64,000 nt of DNA from Cordilura impudica. Lineage: Eukaryota > Arthropoda > Insecta > Diptera > Scathophagidae. Location of the stretch: the NCBI GenBank assembly GCA_963682025.1, contig OY821517.1, positions 297,338,844 through 297,402,843 on the forward strand. The letters run 5' to 3'. This document shows positions 55,744 through 64,000 of the stretch, piece by piece; the stretch's first letter is position 1, and each line of letters begins with the position of its first letter. The notes beneath the pieces were generated by a model. That model saw only the letters and a program-made list of their open reading frames with translations, did not search any database and was not told where the DNA came from. The position numbers and the translations under genes were made by a program.

Positions 55744-56028
55744 ATGCAGTTTGAAGATGAAAGCACTGAAGATGAAGATGACACTGAAATTGATGGACAC
55801 ACTGAAGAAAACATGCCCTTGAATATTATTTCTAACTCGGATGATGATGCAGACTCAGACCATGAATATGAGCAACCTACGAAGAAAACAAGATCATCAG
55901 AACCACAAGCATCAACGAGGATGGATATTGACGATATTTTACACAATAAAATCAATATTTTAGACAACAAAATATTGTCTGAATTAACAAATGAAGAAAT
56001 AAGTATCAATAACTTTATTCTAATTTAA
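55744..56028 (+). CDS. Hypothetical acidic open frame
   Basis: 94 codons from ATG 55744 with a strongly acidic first half (EDESTEDEDDTEIDGH, NSDDDADSDHEYEQP), a basic patch PTKKTRSSEP and a polar end. It looks like a disordered N-terminal or linker region, as in piggyBac or other transposon proteins, but has no catalytic block and no neighbour in frame. It may be a fragment of an unrecognised repeat protein or chance. Confidence 0.3.
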   Translation: MQFEDESTEDEDDTEIDGHTEENMPLNIISNSDDDADSDHEYEQPTKKTRSSEPQASTRMDIDDILHNKINILDNKILSELTNEEISINNFILI

Positions 56029-56499
56029 TACCTTCTTGTACAATTAAGTCATACTTAAGTACCAACGAACTTTAGTACAAACCATGTAAGCATTCGAATA
56101 AGAAAAAATAAAAATTTAAAGAATGCAACCCGAAGCTAGAAGTTCCGGTTGAAGACGTAACTTCACTTGGGTTTCAGCATAGCGATGGTTAGCATCGAAA
56201 TAAATGAATTGCAATTAAACCTGAAAACTAATTGTCTTATTTTATTCACTTTCTTTATTCCCAAACCTAACCATAACAATTTCTTGAGATTTGTGTTATC
56301 TGTCAACCCATGCCAAATTACAATAAATCATTTAAAAGAAAATATCTCCAAAAAACCAAATTTTATTCCTCTACAGATTTAAAGGAGCAAAGTACATCTC
56401 CGATCGAAAAGTGCCCTTCAAAAACCAACAGTGATAAAAACAATTTGGACTACTCGCAACAATTGTTTTCAAATTGAAAATGTTTTAAATTTTGTTTCC
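56029..56499. other. No gene seen
   Basis: AT-rich. The plus-strand frame 56167-56382 (71 codons) has no recognisable feature. Confidence 0.35.
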
Positions 56500-56680
56500 A
56501 TGTTTATATGGACACACAGATGGACAGACAGACAGACAGATGAACCGAGATCCTAAATCGACTCTGAAGGTGGTTCTAATATAATTATAATATAATTAAA
56601 GGTGGGCCTAGGACAAATATTTTTGGTAGTTACAAACTCGTTATACCCTGACCACACAGTGACATAGGGTATAAAAACAC
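56500..56680 (-). repeat. Partial Helentron-like copy (5' part)
   Basis: Reverse orientation: TGGACACACAGATGGACAGA, GTTATACCCTGACCACACAG, ending AGGGTATAAAAA. Confidence 0.65.
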
Positions 56681-56799
56681 TTCAAACTTTATCGCTGCAC
56701 CAACGTTTAAAACTGCAAACAAAATAATTTACAGCTTGAGTTTCTTACAACTTTGCTAAACTTTAAATGTTATTAAATAAAAAGTTTTGAATAAGAAAA

Positions 56800-57290
56800 T
56801 AAGCATAAAAAAATTTAGTGGTGTTATTATTAATTTTTGCCTGCAGTTATGAAAATTTTCATACCGGATCGATCCTGACTGTAGTTCATTACTTAGTTTT
56901 TGCAAACACAAACATATACAAACCAAGTTTGATAGATGTAAGAGAAGATCGGGTAGCACAGGGTTTATTTTTCTACTACTGATTAAACGCACACAAGTCA
57001 AATTTTACTGAATAACTTGGATTATACGGCAATTAAGGTTTCATTTGTATGGGGCCTAGGTCTGAAGTTGCACCGATTTTCACCATCTTAGATGGCCGAT
57101 AAAAGCTTATATTCCAAATTTTATCAAAACATATTCATATTTGCGACCTGTAGTTTTATTACAAGAGTAACATGGATACACAGACGGACAGACGGACAGA
57201 CGAACGGACGGACGGACTGAAGGACGGACTGATAGACATCGCTAATTCGACTCAGGAAGTGATTCTGCATCGATTGGTATAGATTAAATA
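56800..57290 (-). repeat. Partial Helentron-like copy next to the P-element relic
   Basis: Reverse orientation with GCCTGCAGTTATGAAAATTT, AGATCGGGTAGCAC and a long (GGAC/GACA)n block at 57181-57235. It ends near 57290, where P-element homology starts. Confidence 0.7.
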
Positions 57291-58034
57291 TATTAGGTAC
57301 TTTTCGCAGTTATCTTTCATTGAAGAACCCAGCATAACTGCAAACATGATGTGACTCAGCACTTGAGCTGCTCTCGAAATTTTCCTTCTTTCAAAACTAT
57401 TCGGATTTAGATGCGATTCCTTAAGTTTCACCAGCATCCGCATGAGCAGACTTTTCTTGTCTGATTCGTAGAAAACATCTATGATTGCTGTACCATTCCT
57501 TGTTTCAATGCCGTGATTAAGAATTGTGTTCCGAATTGACTTCAACAAGTGACAGTACTCGTACATAATAACTACCTCCTTGTTATCCACAGTTTTAAGG
57601 TAAGGAGTATCAGGTGTAACTCCTAACTGATTGAGAAATCCAATGTTTGACTGGCCCTGACCCATTACGATGCATGCAACATTCAATCCGATTTCTGTCA
57701 CTTTTTGAATGTTCTCAAATACCAGGTCCTTCAATTGGTTGCTTTTAGGTAAATCGGAGGTTGTTACTAAAAATCCCTTTTAGCATGAAAACCAATGCTT
57801 TCGTTGCTTCCTTACTTCCTTTGATCTTTCATCATGGAACATATCGACAGCCCCATTAATCTGATAATTTGATTTATTATACACTAATTTCTTTCTTATT
57901 GAAACACTGTCGAGTAGCAAAACGCATTCCCTTTCCTTCGGTCCCAAATTTGCTGTAATTCTCGTTGTTAGTTCCGAATTTGATGGGAGTTTAATTTTCA
58001 GCAATTGGTTATGTAACCACCAATAGTTCCCCCC
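57290..58034 (-). pseudogene. P-element (THAP9-like) transposase relic
   Basis: Minus strand from about 58034: NYWWLHNQLLKIKLPSNSEL, then KERECVLLLDSVSIRKKLVY, YQINGAVDM, one in-frame stop (57780-57782), VFENIQKVTEIGLNVACIVM, LGVTPDTPYL, YCHLLKSIRNTIL and ISRAAQVLSHIMFAVM. These are the RNase-H-like core and GTP-binding insertion of P-element/THAP9 transposases in the right order. The THAP finger and C terminus are missing; the right cut coincides with a Helentron copy. The first catalytic Asp (LLLD) is kept, but the second, usually in a (V/I)-C-D-(Q/M)-G context, reads VMGQG, so it appears lost. Few disabling changes otherwise. Confidence 0.82.
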
Positions 58035-58239
58035 TAGAATGAAACAGGAACAAGCAGTTGTCAGTAACGAGGAGAAAGCTAGAGTGATGACAAAAGTTGT
58101 TTTTGAGGAGAAGGCTGTCATGTTGCCGGCAACAGTTCCCTCTAAATAGAAGAAGTACAACAAACAGTTATCAATAAAGAAGACAAAGCTGCAGTGAAGC
58201 CAACAAATTTGTTGTACGTAGCTTAATTGAAAAAAGGTG
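58020..58239. repeat. 109-bp tandem duplication
   Basis: AGTTCCC with a following AACAGTTNTCA(A/G)TAA(A/C)GA pattern occurs at 58025 and 58134. The two copies are diverged. It lies between the P-element relic and the BESS-like frame, and may be coding for either strand. Confidence 0.6.
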
Positions 58240-58398
58240 CAAGATATTGATGTTTTTGACGTATTCGCAGTTACAGTCGCATCAAAATTAAGAAGAATGA
58301 CCATTGAGCAAAGCCCCTACGCTGAGCGTATAATAAATGATGCGTTGAATAAATTAAGCACGTTTTTTCTTAACTTTGTAACTTTTTTTTATTTCTGA
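58240..58398 (+). pseudogene. BESS-like C-terminal tail (MADF/BESS or Harbinger partner type)
   Basis: Plus-strand frame: QDIDVFDVFAVTVASKLRRM, then TIEQSPYAERIINDALNKL and an unrelated hydrophobic run to a stop. D-D-F-VA-(K/Q)LR-(M/L)-(T/S)-EQ--YA---I(I/N)--L is the form of BESS motifs closing many insect MADF proteins, including those linked with PIF/Harbinger transposons. No MADF domain is readable upstream, so this is a fragment, and the call depends on about 40 residues. Confidence 0.42.
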
Positions 58399-59415
58399 AT
58401 TGTTTTTATGTTATATTTATTTTTCCTTATTTAAATTGAATTTGTTTAAAAATAATTTTTTTAAAGAACGAAAAATTTTGTTTTCTTTATTTATATTTAA
58501 AATTTTTATTCTATTTCATTTTTTATTTGCAGTATGTTTGACAAATTTCATTTAACAAAAGAAAATATGGCATGAAATTTGGCAAATAAACTTGAGTTGA
58601 TAAAAATTTTGAAAAATTTAACATCTTGATTTCTTGCAAGTTCTTGCTCTCTCACAATGTGTATTTGTGTAGTTATGTATGTGTGTTTTGTTCTTGCTTT
58701 GTAAAGATGTGTTTGTGTATATATTTTGTTTCTTGCTGAGCACCATTGGGGGAGAATACAAGAGAGAAGGTGCATATTGTTAATATCGTAATGTTGTTAA
58801 TATCGTACGATTCCAAAATTATCGTAGAATAAAATATTTTGGCAACATTCTGCATTGTCCGGTTCCATGGAACATTTTTTTTGTTGCTGAACCATCAAAT
58901 TTTGTATATACGCTTATTGTCCTCTCTAGCTAAGCAGTTCCATTTTCAGTTTGCACATCCTCATTATATATGGTCCTTGCCATTACGTGAAATTATTCGT
59001 TGAACAAAAGTTTCTTTGAGTAGATTAATTTTAGAATGTGCTGCCTGGCATGTAGCTCCTTCCTGCTGGAACTACACATTCTGACCATCATATAGACCAA
59101 TAACTACGACGCTCCAAAATTTAAAGAGGGGTAGTTTAAAAAAGGGGTATTTTCAAAAAAGGTCTTTTCAATAATAATAATTACAACATATACAATGTAA
59201 ATATATATTATACATATTATATAAATTATATTATTATACATATTATATTACATATTATACATATCTTAAAAAAAAAACAACAACATATGGAAATTTGTAT
59301 TTTTTTTCAAGAGTTTTTTCATACTTTCATATATATCTAGCGATCCTTTGGACCGATTTTGATGATTTTAAATACCAACGATTTTCTGCAAAACTATGAG
59401 TTTAGCTGAGTTACT
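58399..59415. other. No gene seen
   Basis: AT-rich, T-rich tracts, TA-rich stretch near 59190-59260. No recognisable element. Confidence 0.4.
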
Positions 59416-59880
59416 GTGGGTTTGATTGTGAATTGCATAGACAGACGGAAGGACGGCGATCGCTACATCAAGAAAATATATGGTTATGGGGTCATCGGAA
59501 TTTATTTCACTGCGTTACAAACGGAATGGCGTGATTCCGGTTTTTTTTTTATTATCCACATATCCATATTTTCAGTTACCAGATTGGTCGGTTTTAACTC
59601 GGTATATATTCTAAATGTTGAAATTACTTCGCGGAAAAAAGAAAAAGTAAACAACAAAGAAATGTTAAAGAAACTGGCCCATAAAAAATTTTTAAATGCG
59701 TATTTAGCAAGTGACAATAGATATAAAAAATTGTCACTTAAAAAGAAAAAAACAAAAACAATTTTTAAAGAAACTTGCCCATAAAATATTTTTAAATGCG
59801 AGTTTATCAAGACTATAGATACTAATCGAATTGAAAATTCCGTTATGCAACTCTTACCTAGAGGAACGCTATTGCACATG
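59416..59880 (+). other. Open frame with an internal 101-bp tandem duplication
   Basis: A 122-codon frame (59416-59784) begins within a short GACGGA-type stretch reminiscent of Helentron (GTCY)n and becomes Lys-rich. AAAGAAACT(G/T)GCCCATAAA is repeated at about 59663 and 59764. The overlapping minus frame (59502-59879) is equally plausible, so I do not call a gene. Confidence 0.35.
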
Positions 59881-62800
59881 TCGGATCTGATTATTGAATG
59901 GAGACTAGCTTCATATAATATCTGCCTACAATCTAATTTTGTAAAGTTTCTTTAAGTGAAATAATTATGTTAAAAATAATATCAACATACTATTTCTAAA
60001 TCAAAATATTCCATCTCACTCGACAAGCAATGCAAAATTATATTTACAATTTTATAGAAAAAACAAACTAATTTGCAAAAGCCGTTATTGATTGCCACTT
60101 ATTTTTACGAAATATATAAATACATGTCTGTGTCATAATTCTAACTGGACAACTTGTATAATGTGCCACAGTCCCAGTTAAATGGCTCTAACCAAAATAA
60201 ATTACTTTTACAAATTTTAAATTATTTTGTTTTCCTCAAATCGATTTTCAAACGTAAAAATTGATTGCCAAATATATCGCAAAACTATATTTATAAATGT
60301 TCATACATGTTTTTTTTTGCAAGTAGCACATGTGGTTTCTTAAATAAATTTCAAATTTGTTGTTTCTTAAAATCCATTCGTAATACATGAAGAATTTTTA
60401 TAGAAACCAAAATACTATTAAATGTATTATAAAAACAAATTGCAACGAAAATAACAATAAAATTACCAGTGATGGGTGATTATGATATATCGAAGAAAAA
60501 TAAATAAAAATCTATTGTACATAGTAACATATACAAACTTAATTACCAACAATATTTTATAGTTTGATTCGTTCTCGCTGAGATATATTAAATTTATATG
60601 TAGAATTAACTAAGCACTTAATCCAAAGTTGTTTTCTATAAATGTGTTTTGCTACAGTGTGTTTCACGTGACTATCTCAGTATAGTTCAGGCTTGTTGTG
60701 TTTATACCCTACACATACTCTGCGATTAGGATTTATGCTGAATAAAAGTAAACATCACATAGTCATTGAAATGCTTTATCTAGATCACTGCCAGTAATAA
60801 ATCAAGTTTGACAGAACTTTGTCCAGTAGAGAAACAAATAGTCTATTTTGCTGTGGAGAGAAAGCTCACTAGATAAGTTGTCCAAATATGATGTGCTTAG
60901 ATGTGTTACATACCAAACAATTTTCAAATGACTGTAACATGAGTTAAGAGATTTAACTTGATTTTAAAAATATAATTGAAAAGCCGCAATAAAGTACTGT
61001 TTACAAAATTGAATTGCCGGGCACTTCACTTTAAGAATTTGATATTTTTTTACCTACGAGTTCAGAAAATGCAATTTTTGGAAAATTTCGAATGATAACT
61101 TTGAATAGCGACGATACTCGTTAACTTTGCTTACAGATCCAGATTTCTGATAATTTGGTTAGATATGATATCTGCTTTTATAAACTATTTACAACCTTTT
61201 ATATAAGCAAATTCTATTAAATACTAGTAAGCCCTCTAGTGTGTTCCTCAACATTAATATCTTTGGGACATACACACAGTGTCAAAAACCTCTCACGCCC
61301 AGAATTAAAGAAGTATGCTATATATACCTTATAACACTATGTGGTCAGGGTATAATGAGTTTGTGCTGATGTTGGGTTAGGTTAGGTTAAGTTGCGATAG
61401 CCCATATTCGTTGTACCCGTATTAGGGTGACCCTTCATTATATGGAGGGGAAAAAAAGTGTTCAAACTTTCGGTCTCATCCTCAAGAAATATGCGAATAG
61501 TAAAAAAACTGAGAAATACAAAGTCTTGGGCCAATCAAAAGACACTTAGTCGTGCCTCAACGCGATTGAAAATTTCAAGTGTGTTTATATGGGGAAAATA
61601 TTACTTTTTTCAGATTTTACGAAAATTTCGTTCTACGGTTTAATTTTTCCAACAAGTTGTTATTTAATTCAGGATCAGCATTAAATTATCCTTTCAAAAA
61701 GCTATAAAACTTCAAAATTTAATAAAACCTCGCCAAGAACTCGCAAATGCCTCAGACCACTTTTTTGCTAAAAAAAAACTAGCTCATGAAATTTGATGGC
61801 ATTATTTTCAACATTGAGAAATTGATTAAAGCCATAATCGAAAATGGGAATTTTTTTTTGATAAAATTTTAAAAACACCTTTTTCAAGTTTTAAAAAAGT
61901 TTCTTAAACAAAATTTAAAAAACTGGATCTAAAGCTTCAAGGTTTTGCTAAATAGATGCTACAGATTAACTGTGTGATTTTTTAAGTAAATTCCTATTCC
62001 AGAATTTTTTTGACAAGGATTTTATTTTTGCGGATTTTGAGAAAAATGGGCTGAAGTAAATGTACTCTTTCTAAATAATTTGTATCAAAAATTCATCACT
62101 TTTCTACTTTTAAATCTTATATTTTATCTTTATAGCCTTGGGTTTCGGAAATAATAATATGACCCCATTAACCCTTTTGGAATTGGGGTCACATATGACC
62201 CCAAGCTAATAAAAGACAATTTATTCAAAAAATTCAAATATTTTGTAAATGCTGTTGAATTTTTAGACGCGATGCTTAAAATATAATAACCAAATAAGTA
62301 GAACTTCCGCTCCTAAAATTTATTCAAAAGAATATGAAATATAAAATTAATTCTATTTATTTTGGTGTATTTAAGGATGGTTTAGTGTGCGATTCAAATA
62401 GTTTTCTGTAAGATGCAAGTTTAATCCTGTTCCTGCAATCACTGCAGAGGACAGTTCCGACTGGTAAGTATCGCAACTGATTTTGGTTTCCCTAGCTTAA
62501 ACAACGGTTTAATTTGATTATATATGTACATATAATTCTGTTTGTAGAGACAATAACCATTAACGAATATATGACTATATAACGTAGAAACTATTTATGA
62601 AAACTGGCATTGCACTAACTCACAAATTTTGTATCCAATTATTATTGATTATTGATTTAATTTTTTTTTTTATTTACTTATTATTATTATTTTAGAAATA
62701 CTTGTAATATATTGCTTTCTTTTCGTTTTTTGTACAGTTAAAAATTTTATTACTTTCAACGTAAAATTAATACGATGTACTGAATATAAAAACATTTCAA

Positions 62801-63369
62801 TCATATTTTAATTGAATCAATTCTTGTGTGCTGAAAAACTGTAAAAATAAAATAATAAAAATAAAAACATTGATCAATACAAAACAGTAAAAGAACATAT
62901 AAAAGATAAAAAATAATAAAACGAATAAGTGTATGTTTCTGTAAATAAAAGAATAAGAATAAATGCAAAACATTAATTGTTTTGTATGTCCATTAGAATG
63001 AACATTCAAAACAATGTCTAAACTATGCATATGAGTGCACATTAAGAAAATACAACCAAAAATTCAGTAAGAAGATTTGTTTTCAATGTTATCATCGACA
63101 AACATAAAAGTGCTGTAGATGAAAATGACATAGTGACCGATTCTAATAATGAAAATCAAAACGAAGTTATGATTTGTGTTAGAAAAAATTCCAGTACCGC
63201 TCATCATAAGAAAAAATCATTAAATACGGCCATCAGCCACAAAATCTATGGTTGTAATGAACGTACGCTGTTATTTGTCACGAGGATATTGACTCAATTA
63301 AAGGATCTAACTGCATCTCTGCAAGTCTGGTTAAACCAAGATTTTTGATTAGGTTTAGCCGAAATGTGC
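59881..63369. other. Long stretch without a recognised gene
   Basis: Small signals only: a Helentron 5' end at 61318-61375 (ATACCTTATAACACTATGTG), GGTTAGGTTAGGTTAAG at 61376-61393, and TTAACCC followed by a GGGGTCA...TGACCCC hairpin at 62169-62200. The plus frame 63133-63348 (EVMICVRKNSSTAHHKKK) is of unknown nature. Confidence 0.4.
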
Positions 63370-63840
63370 TTTGGTGGAATGAATATTCTTATATCAAGCA
63401 CTATTATTTTTTCCACCATTATCGCTGCAGCGTCAACATTATTATCCAGCAAACAAAGTTTCCAGTTGAAATGTTTGAAGAATCCGTTGAGCTCGGCCCT
63501 ACGAGCCTTTTTCGGAAATAAAAACTGAGCGTTTCATAGCTGGTGTTGAAACACTATTAAGTACAGAGTATGAAAAAGATGCGGAAATGGTGCAGTGATC
63601 CAAATTATCGATAGGTACAAGTGTTTTCATACTTGTCAGGGTGTGAAATTAGAAAAATATCGAGAGTATTATGTCTTTGCCCTTCAAAGCATGGAATGGG
63701 CGTTGGTTCATTCACTAGTTGCGCTAAGTGGTTATGCGCAGCGAAAAGCTCAACGTAACGGATTATAAGTGGTTTGGATATTCCGCACTCGAATGTTACC
63801 GGGACGTACCAGATTGCCATGCTATGGTGCCATAAGTAGC
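63370..63840 (-). pseudogene. LINE endonuclease relic (APE type)
   Basis: Minus frame: ISKPLIIRYVELFAAHNHLA, QLVNEPTPIPCFEGQRHNTL, DIFLISHPDKY, then in a shifted frame DHCTISASFSYSVL with a further degraded tail. The order 'F-----L-QLV--PTRIP----NTLDL-LTS-P' then 'SDH' is the C-terminal half of the apurinic endonuclease of insect LINEs. SDH carries the catalytic Asp-His pair. The 5' side is cut by the Helentron fragment at 63860. Not continuous with the RT relic at 43437-44860. Confidence 0.75.
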
Positions 63841-63859
63841 AGCTAAAAAAATTATCAAA

Positions 63860-64000
63860 AAAAATTTTTTTTTTATTTGTATATATTTTTTTCAAAATAT
63901 AATTTACTTTCCCACATTTCGACCAAGTACCCATATAAATATAGCATCTGATATGAATTTTTTTCATATCTGCTGCCAAAAAAATTAATAACAATGCCCC
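63860..64000 (+). repeat. Partial Helentron-like copy running off the window
   Basis: GTATATATTTTTTTCAAAAT, CCCATATAAATATAGCATCT and CATATCTGCTGCC match the 3' middle of the family in forward orientation. Confidence 0.65.

Noticed and set aside
58100..58304. N-terminal extension of the P-element frame (minus strand, residues before NYWWLHN)
   Set aside because: The plus strand here carries the BESS-like frame and a tandem duplication; the minus reading shows no THAP finger and is taken as a shadow.
61376..61393. GGTTAGGTTAGGTTAAG, like the arthropod telomere repeat TTAGG
   Set aside because: Only about three units, and flies have lost TTAGG telomeres. It occurs as part of ordinary dispersed repeats.
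1..64000. tRNA or rRNA genes
   Set aside because: No A-box/B-box pair with a foldable cloverleaf and no rRNA core was recognised by eye; a covariance-model scan would decide.

Overview
The window is strongly AT-rich eukaryotic DNA from an insect, most likely a higher fly (calyptrate or relative). The basis is the very short GT-AG introns (56-57 bp), many copies of a repeat with a (GTCY)n block and a 3' palindrome like the dipteran mini-me/DINE-1 (Helentron) class, an errantivirus primed by tRNA-Ser, a DD41D 'rosa'-type mariner, and piggyBac, P and hAT relics. I found no host gene, rRNA or tRNA that I can defend. The window reads as a nested transposon graveyard with two young arrivals. The species cannot be fixed from the sequence alone.

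Layout. 1-8 kb: end of a tandem array, a decayed spliced gene of an arthropod repeat family (SDEQGERFHQ motif, 2465-4023) and Helentron-like repeats (best copy 6448-7297). 8-12 kb: an old piggyBac (7970-11954) into which a young, apparently intact piggyBac (8447-10853; three-exon transposase of 604 codons, all three catalytic Asp present) has jumped. 12-20 kb: composite repeat 'R1', a Helitron-helicase relic with 23-residue repeats (13893-14570), a relic of a second arthropod repeat family (15283-15510) and a Penelope-like relic with RT and GIY-YIG (16446-17404). 17697-30190: two R1 units head to tail, the second split by a 7.15 kb errantivirus (21372-28524; near-identical LTRs, CGCG target duplication, gag, pol and env on the minus strand, one frameshift seen in pol).

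30-42 kb: a deleted rosa-type mariner, several tandem arrays, a fold-back element with about 150-bp arms, a second helicase tail, and a hAT element (38689-41506) whose 8-bp target duplication is perfect. 42-48 kb: inverted repeats, a truncated LINE reverse transcriptase, a DDE-like ORF of a widespread but unnamed transposon-associated family (45510-46800), and Helentron-like copies including a head-to-head pair. 48-64 kb: mostly featureless AT-rich DNA with relics of the two arthropod repeat families, a P-element transposase relic (57290-58034), a BESS-like tail and a LINE endonuclease relic (63370-63840).

No operon or pathway is present. The functional units are transposons, and the biology is their layering. 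Insertion order can be read directly in places: old piggyBac, then young piggyBac; R1 duplication, then errantivirus; R1, then Helentron copy B; Helitron array, then hAT; DDE-like ORF, then Helentron copy C. All comparisons were made by eye, so element boundaries are approximate unless a target-site duplication is named.
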